Below, piece by piece: positions 7,713 through 17,103 of a DNA stretch of 64,000 nucleotides (position 1 is the stretch's first letter; every line of letters starts with the position of its first letter). This stretch comes from Alcaligenes pakistanensis (GTDB lineage Bacteria > Pseudomonadota > Gammaproteobacteria > Burkholderiales > Burkholderiaceae_B), in contig NZ_BMZN01000001.1 of the NCBI RefSeq assembly GCF_014652815.1, positions 1,028,711 through 1,092,710 of the forward strand, in the 5' to 3' direction. Position numbers and translations under genes: made by a program. The notes below the pieces were generated by a model. The model saw only the letters and a list, made by a program, of their open reading frames with translations. It was not told the DNA's origin and made no database searches.

Positions 7713-10700
7713 TTACCACTGGTAGCCAACACCCACCGCGCCGCCGTAATCACCACGCGATGTTGAATTGCCCGAAAGCTTGTAGACCCATTTACCGTTA
7801 TCGGTAATACCGGAGAAGCCAATGGCCATCCCCGACTCTCCACGCCAGGTGCCGCCAGCCATGGACATCATGTGTTTGCCCGGCAAATAAGCCTGGGGCA
7901 ATGACGCCGTTGCCATCGCTGCGGCCACACCTGCACTTAAGCGCTTATCCAGACGATTGATATCGTGACGAAGGTTATTGACTTGCCCCTGCAGGTTGCC
8001 GGCAACTTGGTGCAATTGCCCCACGTTCACCGCATCTGTCTCATTCACGCCTGCCGCCACATTGGTAATCTGCTTGCCAGACATATCAATGCCGTTCTCG
8101 TTAATGATCGGGCCACCATTACTGATCTGAATTTCATCAGCGTGAACATTCACCGCAGTAATCGAGTTGACTTTCAAGTCTTGGGAAACAGCCACCGTGA
8201 TATCCGTACCAATGGTTTTTCCTGCATCATCAACTCTGTCAGTCTTGGAAATAACGATGTTGTCGCCTTCCACAAAACCTACGGTGTTGCCATTGTGAAT
8301 CGGTGTATTTCCACCTGAGCCACCATTGCCACCACCGCTTGAACCAGAGCCATCGGAGCCACCTGCATTACCACCGTCCTCTTTGCCTGGGGCAGGTGCT
8401 TCAACATTCCAGTGCATGCTGTCGAGCACATCTTTCAGAGACGTATGCTGGCTACCGTTGTAGGCAAACGAACCACTTCCATCCAGGCCGATAAACGACT
8501 CGATGGGCTGCAGCTGTCCGTAATTGACGGCATCCGAAGAATTAATGCCGGCAGCCACATTGGTGATGCGCAGATCACCCGCGTTGATGCCACCCAAGGT
8601 CATGCTGGGACCATTATTAATCGTCAGACCTGTGCTACCCAGATGAACATCGCTGCCTACGGCAACGCCGGTGTTGTTGACCACTGTGTCTCCGGTCTTC
8701 AAGCTACCGTCAGTCCCAAGGTCAATATCCTTGTTCAGTTTGACTTCAAGCTGACCTTCATTTTCGGTTCCCGTCTGCTCAACCGTGACGTTTTTATCGC
8801 CTACAAAAGTCACCTGACCGTTCGGACCGATATTGGCGCTATTACCTTGCTCATCAGTCACATTCCAACCTGCGCTGGCGACATCGCTGACTCGCTTGAG
8901 CTGGTCTTCGGTGGCTGCTTGGCCGCTGGTGTAGTTATCGGGGTCCCATGTGGTGTTGGTCAGGCCATTAATCCGACCTGTATCGCCATTGATGATGACC
9001 GGATTGCCCCCGCCCACCACGATCTGCGTGCTGCCAATTGTGGTGCTATTACCGGCGGCATCCGCCACAGAGATCGAACCAGCGCCCACGCTTGTCGTAT
9101 CACCGGCCGCATTGCTTACCGTGGTACCTGCGGCTGTCGTGGCAGTCTTGTTACCAGCGCCATCATCAACTGACAGTCCATCGTTATTGACCAATGTATT
9201 GCCCGTGGTCAGGCTGCCATCCGAGCCCAGATCAATGTCTTTATTCAGATTGAAGGCCAGATCAGTGCCATCACGAATGATGCTGATATTGCCATCCTCA
9301 TTGCTGAAATCCACCGAGCCACCGGGTTTCACATTCTCGGCATCAGCACCATTGGCGCTGATATTCCAGCCTGCGTTAGCAACCTCTGATACCTCCTTTA
9401 ACTGCGACACATTCACCGCATCGGTATCGTCCGTGCCAGCAGCCAGATCAGTGATCTTCTTGCCACCCATATTGATGCCGTCGCCGTTGATCACCGGACC
9501 ACCGTTATTGATGGTGATGCTGTTCAGATCTGTCAGGTTCTGAGCCATAACCAGGTTCAACTGATTGCCGTCGCTGTCGACACGCAGGTTTGCACCTGTC
9601 GCGTCGCCATCTGCCGCCAACTCGCCAGACAGGGTCAACGGTGTGTCATCGCCCAAAGTCTTGGCAATTGTGCTGCCGGTATTGCCTGCAAAGCTCAAGC
9701 CATCCGTCTGGGTCGCGACTTCGCTGCCCTTGTAGATGACATCGCCCGCGTTGTTGACCAAAAAGTTGTTGCCCAGACGGGTTTCGCCCTGAACGGTCAG
9801 ATTGTTGGTCGTGATGCTGTCGCCGTTGACGACCGTATCGCCCACAGTGATGCTGTCGCCATTGATCACCGTGTCACCTACGGTAATGCTGTTGCCGATT
9901 GTCAGGTCATCTGCCAGATTGAAAACCAGATCAGTACCGGTACGGGCAACCGTGATGTTGCCATCGTCATTGCTGAAGTCCACCGAACCACCGGGTTTCA
10001 CATTCTCGGCAGTTGCCCCATTGGCGCTGACATTCCAACCCGCATTAGCGACCTCTGAAACATCCTTCAACTGCGACACATTGACCGCATCGGTATCGTC
10101 AGTGCCAGCAGCCAGATCAGTGATCTTCTTGCCACCCATATTGATGCCGTCACTGTTGAGCACCGGACCACCGTTATTGATGGTGATGCTGTTCAGATCC
10201 GTCAGATCCTGAGCCATAACCAGGTTCAACTGATTGCCGTCGCTGTCGACACGCAGGTTTGCACCTGTCGCGTCGCCACCTGCAGCCAACTCGCCCGACA
10301 GGGTCAACGGTGTGTCATCGCCCAAGGTCTTGGCAATTGTGCTGCCGGTATTGCCTGCAAAGCTCAAGCCATCCGTCTGGGTTGCGACTTCGCTGCCCTT
10401 GTAGATGACATCGCCCGCCTTGTTGACCACAAAGTTATCGCCCAGGTGGGTTTCACCCTGAACGGTCAGGTTGTTGGTCATGATGCTATCGCCGTTGACG
10501 ACCGTATCGCCCACAGTGACGCTATCGCCATTGATCACCGTGTCACCTACGGTAATGCTGTTGCCGATTGTCAGGTCATCTGCCAGATTGAAAACCAGAT
10601 CAGTACCGGTACGGGCAACCGTGATGTTGCCATCGTCATTGCTGAAGTCGACTGAACCACCGGGTTTCACATTCTCGGCAGTTGCCCCATTGGCACTGAC

Positions 10701-13700
10701 ATTCCAACCCGCATTAGCGACCTCTGAAACATCCTTCAACTGCGACACATTGACCGCATCGGTATCGTCAGTGCCAGCAGCCAGATCAGTGATCTTCTTG
10801 CCACCCATATTGATGCCGTCACTGTTGAGCACCGGACCACCGTTATTGATGGTGATGCTGTTCAGATCCGTCAGATCCTGAGCCATAACCAGGTTCAACT
10901 GATTGCCGTCGCTGTCGACACGCAGGTTTGCACCTGTCGCGTCGCCACCTGCAGCCAACTCGCCCGACAGGGTCAACGGTGTGGCATCGCCCAAAGTCTT
11001 GGCAATTGTGCTGCCGGTATTGCCCGCGAAGCTCAAACCATCCGTCTGGGTCGCGACCTCGTTGCCCTTGTAGATGACATCGCCTGCGTTGTTGACCACG
11101 AAGTTATCGCCCAGGTGGGTTTCGCCTTCAACGGTCAAATTAGTTGTCGTGATGCTGTCGCCATTGATGACCGTATCGCCCACGGTAATGCTGTTGCCGA
11201 TTGTCAGGTCATCTGCCAGATTGAAAACCAGATCAGTACCGGTACGGGCAACCGTGATGTTGCCATCGTCATTGCTGAAGTCGACTGAACCACCGGGTTT
11301 CACATTCTCGGCAGTTGCCCCATTGGCGCTGACATTCCAACCCGCATTAGCGACCTCTGAAACATCCTTCAACTGCGACACATTGACCGCATCGGTATCG
11401 TCAGTGCCAGCAGCCAGATCAGTGATCTTCTTGCCACCCATATTGATGCCGTCACTGTTGAGCACCGGACCACCGTTATTGATGGTGATACTGTTCAGAT
11501 CCGTCAGATCCTGAGCCATAACCAGGTTCAACTGATTGCCGTCGCTGTCGACACGCAGGTTTGCACCTGTCGCGTCGCCACCTGCTGCCAACTCGCCCGA
11601 CAGGGTCAACGGTGTGTCATCGCCCAAAGTCTTGGCAATTGTGCTGCCGGTATTACCCGCGAAGCTCAAACCATCCGTCTGGGTTGCAACTTCGCTGCCC
11701 TTGTAGATGACATCGCCTGCGTTGTTGACCACGAAGTTATCGCCCAGGTGGGTTTCGCCTTCAACGGTCAAATTAGTAGTCGTGATGCTGTCGCCATTGA
11801 TGACCGTATCGCCCACGGTAATGCTGTTGCCGATTGTCAGATCATCTGCCAGATTGAAAGCCAGATCAGTACCGGTACGGGCAACCGTGATGTTGCCATC
11901 GTCATTGCTGAAGTCCACCGAACCACCAGGCTTCACATTCTCGGCAGTTGCCCCATTGGCGCTGACATTCCAACCTGCGTTAGCGACCTCTGAAACATCC
12001 TTCAACTGCGACACATTGACCGCATCGGTATCGTCAGTGCCAGCAGCCAGATCAGTGATCTTCTTGCCACCCATATTGATGCCGTCACTGTTGAGCACCG
12101 GACCACCGTTATTGATGGTGATACTGTTCAGATCCGTCAGATCCTGAGCCATAACCAGATTCAGCTTGTTACCGTCGCTGTCGACACGCAAATTTGCACC
12201 TGTCGCGTCGCCACCTGCAGCCAACTCGCCCGACAGGGTCAACGGTGTGTCATCGCCCAAAGTCTTGGCAATTGTGCTGCCGGTATTGCCTGCAAAGCTC
12301 AAGCCATCCGTCTGGGTCGCGACTTCGCTGCCCTTGTAGATGACATCGCCCGCCTTGTTGACCACAAAGTTATCGCCCAGGTGGGTTTCACCCTGAACGG
12401 TCAGGTTGTTGGTCGTGATGCTATCGCCGTTGACGACCGTATCGCCCACAGTGACGCTGTCGCCATTGATCACCGTGTCACCTACGGTAATGCTGTTGCC
12501 GATTGTCAGATCATCTGCCAGATTGAAAGCCAGATCAGTACCGGTACGGGCAACCGTGATGTTGCCATCGTCATTGCTGAAGTCCACCGAACCACCAGGC
12601 TTCACATTCTCGGCAGTTGCCCCATTGGCGCTGACATTCCAACCCTGAGCGGCATATTTAATTGCATCGTGAACCGTGTTTTCGCCGGTATCACCGATAT
12701 TGCTCATGTTCAGGCTACCGTTCGGCGCCAGCGTCGCATTGCCGCCCAAGATGTTTTTCGTGGTGTTAGCTACATTCCCCAACACCTGATTGGTGGCATA
12801 CAACTGGCTACCATTAATCGCATCCGTGCTACTGGCGCTGATCCGGCCTGCGGCCACATTCGTCACAGTGCGCTTTTCCTGCTCCTTACCCACACTGACC
12901 GTACCAATAGGACGATCACCCGCAAAGTTGCCGTAGCTCAGCCCGTTCAACGAGGCATTCAGCGTGCCCACAGCGCCTGCCGTCTCGGCGCCATCGCCCA
13001 GAGCGACTGAGCGTGCGTTACCCGCCCGAGCACCCTGACCAATCGCGACAGCACGCTCCGCCGTGCTGCGGGAATCCGCACCCAGAGCTATTGCCTGCCG
13101 TTCAATAGCCCAAGCGTCACGGCCCTGTGCGATTGAGTCCTCGCCAAAGGCATGAGCTCCCTTACCTTGTGCCTGTGCGTAGTCAGCTGTGGCCTGAGCT
13201 TCCCGACCTACTGCGATGCTGCTATTGAACTCAGCGACGGAGTCTGTGCCCAGCGCAATGGAGTCGCGGTTCTTGTCCTGGTTCTCGACATCAGGATTAG
13301 CCTGACCAGAGCGAGCATTATTGCCCACTGCAATACCGCGCGTCGCCAAGGCTTTGGCATCCGTACCGCTTGCTTGCGAGTTACCGGCAGTAGCCCGCGA
13401 GCGTGTGCCAAAGGCCATGGCATCATTGGCCGTTGCCTCTGCGTTGCTACCTTGGGCAATGCCGCGAGCGGCATTCACCACCGAGTTCTTCCCAATCACG
13501 ATCCCTTCCACTGCCGTAGAGCTGGATTCGGTACCGATCACAATCGAGTTTTCTACAGAGGGACCATTTGCCTGACGGTCGGAATAGGAATCCCGACCAA
13601 TAACGATGGAGTTCTTGTCACGGCTGACCACGTGAGTGCCGATGGCCACCCCGCTCTCATCACGTGCTTCGGATTGCGAGTTACCGATAGTGGTTGAATT

Positions 13701-15617
13701 CGCACCCAGACCTTTGATGTCGTGACCCAGTACAACAGCGGACGCTCCTTCAGCACCGGCCTTATGCCCGATGGCGACCGAGTCGCGCTCCTTGGCCGTG
13801 GCGTCTGGCCCGATAGCAATCGAATCGATGGCAGTAGCGGCAGCACCGTTATTGTTCTTGTTGCCTTTGTCTACACCACCATCATTGATGCTGAGGTAAC
13901 GCGGTTTGCTCTCGGCAATCTGTTCCCCCCAGTCATCGCCAATCTTCTCGGCCAGTTGATCGTAATCAACAGCACCACCAAATGCTGCCTGGTCCACAAC
14001 CGCTTGCAGCTGGCGTACGTTCACAGCATCGGTGTCATTGGCCCCGTCCTCCACGTTGACGATTCGACGTGTAGTCTCAGAGCCCGGCTGGCTGCTACCC
14101 ACGGAAACAGCACTACCGTTAAACGCCCGGTTAGTAAACCGTCCCGTGCCAGAGACATCGCTTTGAGCGGCATAAGAATTCAAACCCAAAGCCACATAAC
14201 CACTATCGGCATGTGCGTTTGGACCGATGGCCGTGCCCGTTCCCTGTGCTATCGACTGACGACCTACTGCTACGCCAGTATTACCGGCCTCAGCCATATA
14301 ACCGATAGCGATACCTTCTGTCTCCGCATTAGCGTTCATGCCAATACCAACCGCACGGTTCGACGTGCGGCCCTTGTTGGCATCCGTACCCAGGCTGATA
14401 TTGTCATCTCCTGTCACGGTTGAACCAGCGCCCTTACCCATTGCCACGTTCTGATTGCCGTCCACGCTATTGCCGGCGTTGTCGCCAATCACCGCATTGA
14501 ACTGGCCTTTGACGTTTTGACCGGTGGCCTGACCAATGGCGATGTTGTGGGAACGATCGCCAGGCAAATGATTGCCGGTCGCCTGGCCAGCCTCATTACC
14601 AATAGAGATATTATTTTCCGCATCGGCTTGAGCCCCCTGGCCCAGAGCGATGCCGTTGGCGCCGCTGGCCTGGGCTTGCGTACCCAGAGCCAGGGCATGA
14701 TTGCCCGCCGCCTGCGCCTCACGGCCCACAGCAATACCTGCGACGCCACTACTGTGGCTGTCCTTCCCAATAGCGATCGCCGCATCCGGTTTAGGTCTCC
14801 CTGCCCCGCTGGCGGTGGTCGCTCCGTCGCCCAGCGCAATTGCGCTCTCACCATCGGCCAACGCTCCCTGGCCCGCAGCAAAACTGCGATCACCCTCGGC
14901 TTTGGAATCGGGACCTATGGCAATCGATTCTTCGCCGTTGGCCTCAGAATCGGGTTCCTGCGAGTTCACACGGAAATACTTAACGCCCGGATTCGCTTCA
15001 TCCACACCTAATGCCGTCAAGCTTTCGTTGACCGTCACAAGCCCTGTTTCGACAGCCACAATTCTGCTGTCATGAGCAGCGATGGCCGTTTCATTCTCTG
15101 TAATTCGGGTGCCATGACCAGCGACAGCCGTCTCATTAGACGCAATCCTGCTCTCATGATCCGCAAGGGTGGATTCATTACCAGCGAGCTGACCTTCCAA
15201 TGTGCTGATCTTGCCGGAGTTGGCGGCTACATCAGCAGAAGTTGCGTTCAGCTGTGCGTTGGTAGCCACGCTTTCACCGCCCACCGTAATTTGATCGGCA
15301 TCCAAGACACCGGCAACCGTCAGGCTGGTCAAACCCACAATGCTGCCACCACCTGTAAAGCGAATTTCCCCACCAGGAGTCGTGAAATCAATCCGGTTAT
15401 CCAGACCGTCGTTAGGCGTCACAACATCTGCCCAAGCACTTCCCGTAGCCAGAGCGCCAGCAGCTAAGGCAGCCACGCCCATGCGGACCAGAAACGAGGG
15501 TCGCTTGCTTGCGCTGGTGCAAGAAGAACTGCGCTTGCCTCTAGCGTTCTTATTCTCTGAAACGGCAACAAATGTTCCAGTTTGCTCATTCCAGATGGTT
15601 TTATAGACGTGATTCAT
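7713..15617 (-). CDS. Giant trimeric autotransporter adhesin (YadA/AtaA type), 2634 residues
   Basis: Trimeric surface adhesin (type Vc). Residues 1-25 are the extended signal peptide region (MNHVYKTIWNEQTG, VAVSENKNARGK); a hydrophobic stretch then ends in AWA, cleavage near residue 63. A coiled coil follows (about 85-200), then two YadA-head-like regions with many AIG or AVG repeats (about 225-540 and 595-910), a ring/neck region (NVAAGRISASSTDAINGSQL), and five near-identical stalk units (about 993-2086) each with a DAVNVSQL neck. A Gly/Ser-rich linker lies near 2409-2435, then a last neck, and a YadA membrane anchor ends VGVGYQW. Its ATG overlaps the stop of the EAL gene (ATGA), implying translational coupling. 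It is much larger than YadA and closer to AtaA in scale. The ligand is unknown. Confidence 0.97.
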   Translation of the reverse strand: MNHVYKTIWNEQTGTFVAVSENKNARGKRSSSCTSASKRPSFLVRMGVAALAAGALATGSAWADVVTPNDGLDNRIDFTTPGGEIRFTGGGSIVGLTSLTVAGVLDADQITVGGESVATNAQLNATSADVAANSGKISTLEGQLAGNESTLADHESRIASNETAVAGHGTRITENETAIAAHDSRIVAVETGLVTVNESLTALGVDEANPGVKYFRVNSQEPDSEANGEESIAIGPDSKAEGDRSFAAGQGALADGESAIALGDGATTASGAGRPKPDAAIAIGKDSHSSGVAGIAVGREAQAAGNHALALGTQAQASGANGIALGQGAQADAENNISIGNEAGQATGNHLPGDRSHNIAIGQATGQNVKGQFNAVIGDNAGNSVDGNQNVAMGKGAGSTVTGDDNISLGTDANKGRTSNRAVGIGMNANAETEGIAIGYMAEAGNTGVAVGRQSIAQGTGTAIGPNAHADSGYVALGLNSYAAQSDVSGTGRFTNRAFNGSAVSVGSSQPGSETTRRIVNVEDGANDTDAVNVRQLQAVVDQAAFGGAVDYDQLAEKIGDDWGEQIAESKPRYLSINDGGVDKGNKNNNGAAATAIDSIAIGPDATAKERDSVAIGHKAGAEGASAVVLGHDIKGLGANSTTIGNSQSEARDESGVAIGTHVVSRDKNSIVIGRDSYSDRQANGPSVENSIVIGTESSSTAVEGIVIGKNSVVNAARGIAQGSNAEATANDAMAFGTRSRATAGNSQASGTDAKALATRGIAVGNNARSGQANPDVENQDKNRDSIALGTDSVAEFNSSIAVGREAQATADYAQAQGKGAHAFGEDSIAQGRDAWAIERQAIALGADSRSTAERAVAIGQGARAGNARSVALGDGAETAGAVGTLNASLNGLSYGNFAGDRPIGTVSVGKEQEKRTVTNVAAGRISASSTDAINGSQLYATNQVLGNVANTTKNILGGNATLAPNGSLNMSNIGDTGENTVHDAIKYAAQGWNVSANGATAENVKPGGSVDFSNDDGNITVARTGTDLAFNLADDLTIGNSITVGDTVINGDSVTVGDTVVNGDSITTNNLTVQGETHLGDNFVVNKAGDVIYKGSEVATQTDGLSFAGNTGSTIAKTLGDDTPLTLSGELAAGGDATGANLRVDSDGNKLNLVMAQDLTDLNSITINNGGPVLNSDGINMGGKKITDLAAGTDDTDAVNVSQLKDVSEVANAGWNVSANGATAENVKPGGSVDFSNDDGNITVARTGTDLAFNLADDLTIGNSITVGDTVINGDSITTTNLTVEGETHLGDNFVVNNAGDVIYKGSEVATQTDGLSFAGNTGSTIAKTLGDDTPLTLSGELAAGGDATGANLRVDSDGNQLNLVMAQDLTDLNSITINNGGPVLNSDGINMGGKKITDLAAGTDDTDAVNVSQLKDVSEVANAGWNVSANGATAENVKPGGSVDFSNDDGNITVARTGTDLVFNLADDLTIGNSITVGDTVINGDSITTTNLTVEGETHLGDNFVVNNAGDVIYKGNEVATQTDGLSFAGNTGSTIAKTLGDATPLTLSGELAAGGDATGANLRVDSDGNQLNLVMAQDLTDLNSITINNGGPVLNSDGINMGGKKITDLAAGTDDTDAVNVSQLKDVSEVANAGWNVSANGATAENVKPGGSVDFSNDDGNITVARTGTDLVFNLADDLTIGNSITVGDTVINGDSVTVGDTVVNGDSIMTNNLTVQGETHLGDNFVVNKAGDVIYKGSEVATQTDGLSFAGNTGSTIAKTLGDDTPLTLSGELAAGGDATGANLRVDSDGNQLNLVMAQDLTDLNSITINNGGPVLNSDGINMGGKKITDLAAGTDDTDAVNVSQLKDVSEVANAGWNVSANGATAENVKPGGSVDFSNDDGNITVARTGTDLVFNLADDLTIGNSITVGDTVINGDSITVGDTVVNGDSITTNNLTVQGETRLGNNFLVNNAGDVIYKGSEVATQTDGLSFAGNTGSTIAKTLGDDTPLTLSGELAADGDATGANLRVDSDGNQLNLVMAQNLTDLNSITINNGGPVINGDGINMGGKKITDLAAGTDDTDAVNVSQLKEVSEVANAGWNISANGADAENVKPGGSVDFSNEDGNISIIRDGTDLAFNLNKDIDLGSDGSLTTGNTLVNNDGLSVDDGAGNKTATTAAGTTVSNAAGDTTSVGAGSISVADAAGNSTTIGSTQIVVGGGNPVIINGDTGRINGLTNTTWDPDNYTSGQAATEDQLKRVSDVASAGWNVTDEQGNSANIGPNGQVTFVGDKNVTVEQTGTENEGQLEVKLNKDIDLGTDGSLKTGDTVVNNTGVAVGSDVHLGSTGLTINNGPSMTLGGINAGDLRITNVAAGINSSDAVNYGQLQPIESFIGLDGSGSFAYNGSQHTSLKDVLDSMHWNVEAPAPGKEDGGNAGGSDGSGSSGGGNGGSGGNTPIHNGNTVGFVEGDNIVISKTDRVDDAGKTIGTDITVAVSQDLKVNSITAVNVHADEIQISNGGPIINENGIDMSGKQITNVAAGVNETDAVNVGQLHQVAGNLQGQVNNLRHDINRLDKRLSAGVAAAMATASLPQAYLPGKHMMSMAGGTWRGESGMAIGFSGITDNGKWVYKLSGNSTSRGDYGGAVGVGYQW
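9358..12640 (-). repeat. Five near-identical in-frame tandem repeats in the adhesin stalk (669/633 bp)
   Basis: Using the block encoding GWNVSAN as a phase marker, copies start at plus-strand 12631, 11962, 11329, 10696, 10027 and 9358 (the last diverged). Spacings are 669, 633, 633, 669 and 669 bp. All are multiples of 3, i.e. 223- or 211-residue units. The 36-bp difference is one extra 12-residue VGDTVVNGDS-type copy in the longer units. Nucleotide identity between units looks very high, which favours copy-number change by recombination. Confidence 0.93.
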
Positions 15618-16903
15618 CTCTGTTCCTGATCCTTTGAGGAATATTTGTTGAGTGCAAAGTTGGTGTGGCTAGGGTTGAAACTGTCTCGGACGCAGCAAGG
15701 CTCCGCCCCCTCCCAAGGGGGCTGGACGCATGGGGGCTTGATTAAGTAGCCTTGGACGGCGTGCACGCCGGCATCGACGCTCAGCTGGAAATCCAGGGGC
15801 GTCTCAATTCCTTCGGCGATGACGTATTGGCCTATGCCTCGCGAGGCATGAACCCAAGAATTCAGGACAGCGATGCCATCCTTGTCTCGTGCCTGATGCA
15901 CAAGAGCTTTATCAATTTTTATGATGTGAGGGCGGACCTGCCGGGCAAGATCCAGGGTGTTGAACCCGGCCCCAATATCATCGATGGCAAGCTTGCAGCC
16001 CGACATTCGCAACATGCGAAGCAGACTGGCAGCAGCCTCTTGATCAAATACAGCGGCTGTCTCTGTGATCTCTAAGGTCAAACGACTCGCCAGCTGCGGA
16101 GCCTTGTCCAGTACGGAGATAAGCAGTCGCCACCAGGGCGAATACTGCAAAGACAAGGGAGAAATATTGCACGCGAGATGAATGTCAGGATGACGCTCAA
16201 GCACCTGCACAACGGACCAGAGAACGCTGGCATCCAGCCGCTCTGTGCAGCGCAGCCGCTCTATGGCCTGGACAAGCAGTGCACAAGACACAGGCTCGAT
16301 ACAGCCGTCAGAGCCTGCCCATCGCAACAGCACTTCGTAATACAGAACTTGCTGAGGATTCTCGACAAAAACAACCGGCTGGAATGACAGGGCAACCTTC
16401 TCGTCTCGCATATCCGCGAAGAAACGAGTTGCCAGATCCATATCATTTCGAGTCTGTTCGCCCAGTTGGGGCTCAAGCTCAGAGAAGGCAATCGTACTGG
16501 CCAGCGAACGAAGATATGCGGGGCAAACCGGATAATCACGTGATGCCTCTACCCAAGCCAGCACGACATTGACGAGAACCTTGTCCGAACCGCAGCTGAC
16601 AGGCTCATAGCACAGCGCCGCTTTGACCCGTTCGAGAAACAGGTCCTTATCAAACTGGGTGGACAAATGACAATCAGTCAGGCCGATCAGCACCACCTGA
16701 TCAAGCACCAAAATGTCATGGCGCGCGACACCATACGGGCGCAGCCGCTCTTGGATAGCAGACAAAAAAGCTTGCCGAAACAGGGCTATGTCGTACGCCT
16801 GGGCAAACGACTCCGAGCTGCGCAGCCCCAGAAGCAGGTAATTACCCGAAGGAGTAACTTGCTGCAACCAGCAAGACAAGGACTCAAGCGATGCAGCGCC
16901 CAT
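15614..16903 (-). CDS. EAL-domain c-di-GMP phosphodiesterase with degenerate GGDEF-like N-terminus
   Basis: Predicted to hydrolyse cyclic di-GMP to pGpG. The C-terminal 250 residues are an EAL domain with the usual catalytic set: YYEVLLRW (EVL for EAL), CNISPLSL, LTLEITET, AIDDIGAGF, IIKIDKAL, VIAEGIET and AVQGYLIKPP. The first 170 residues look like a degenerate GGDEF fold (LFRQAFLSAIQERLRP, DILVLDQVVLIGL) without the GGDEF motif. There are no membrane helices, so it is cytosolic. The ATG at 16903 has GGAG 6 nt upstream; a GTG at 16930 (nine residues longer, 438 in all) is the alternative. Its stop overlaps the adhesin ATG. It is the first gene of the adhesin operon, so the adhesin is made together with an enzyme expected to lower c-di-GMP. 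Confidence 0.9.
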   Translation of the reverse strand: MGAASLESLSCWLQQVTPSGNYLLLGLRSSESFAQAYDIALFRQAFLSAIQERLRPYGVARHDILVLDQVVLIGLTDCHLSTQFDKDLFLERVKAALCYEPVSCGSDKVLVNVVLAWVEASRDYPVCPAYLRSLASTIAFSELEPQLGEQTRNDMDLATRFFADMRDEKVALSFQPVVFVENPQQVLYYEVLLRWAGSDGCIEPVSCALLVQAIERLRCTERLDASVLWSVVQVLERHPDIHLACNISPLSLQYSPWWRLLISVLDKAPQLASRLTLEITETAAVFDQEAAASLLRMLRMSGCKLAIDDIGAGFNTLDLARQVRPHIIKIDKALVHQARDKDGIAVLNSWVHASRGIGQYVIAEGIETPLDFQLSVDAGVHAVQGYLIKPPCVQPPWEGAEPCCVRDSFNPSHTNFALNKYSSKDQEQR

Positions 16904-16956
16904 TACGCGCTCCGCATCGTCAGTTGGCACTCTAGGTGCTGGCCCTCAATCAGCGC

Positions 16957-16972
16957 CTGGCTTTGAAGCCAG
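16957..16972. promoter_or_regulatory. 16-bp palindrome upstream of the EAL-adhesin operon
   Basis: CTGGCTTTGAAGCCAG: 7-bp arms around a TG centre, 26-53 bp upstream of the possible starts of the EAL gene. It could be an operator or a small leader hairpin. The regulator is unknown. Confidence 0.4.
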
Positions 16973-16977
16973 AAGCG

Positions 16978-16999
16978 GCCAAAAAGCCTCCTTTATGTC
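16978..16999. repeat. Left inverted site, candidate recombination site
   Basis: 22 bp around AAGCCTCCTTT (16984-16994). It matches the reverse complement of 17082-17103 at 18 of 22 positions (11 contiguous). The site is itself an imperfect dyad around a CT dinucleotide (16988-16989), the general layout of serine-invertase crossover sites. The arms are also SD- and terminator-like, so other explanations remain. Confidence 0.4.
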
Positions 17000-17081
17000 A
17001 ACATCCATTCCATAACAAATAGTCACGTTTTTACGTGGAAACTACGCTGAAAAGGATCATTTCGATGCGCTATTCGGTTGG

Positions 17082-17103
17082 GACTAAAAGGAGGCTTCTT
17101 GTC
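17082..17103. repeat. Right inverted site, candidate recombination site
   Basis: The partner of 16978-16999 in opposite orientation (core AAAGGAGGCTT, 17087-17097). The two sites bound an 82-bp segment lying directly between the adhesin operon and the serine recombinase gene. Confidence 0.4.

Noticed and set aside
9358..12640. CRISPR-like periodic repeats
   Set aside because: The period is 633-669 bp, the whole unit is conserved, and it is coding and in frame; there are no short repeats with variable spacers.
9802..12648. Series of plus-strand ORFs of 80-209 residues with near-identical products
   Set aside because: They are antisense shadows of the tandem repeats in the adhesin gene; they recur at the repeat spacing and have no start signals or domain pattern of their own.
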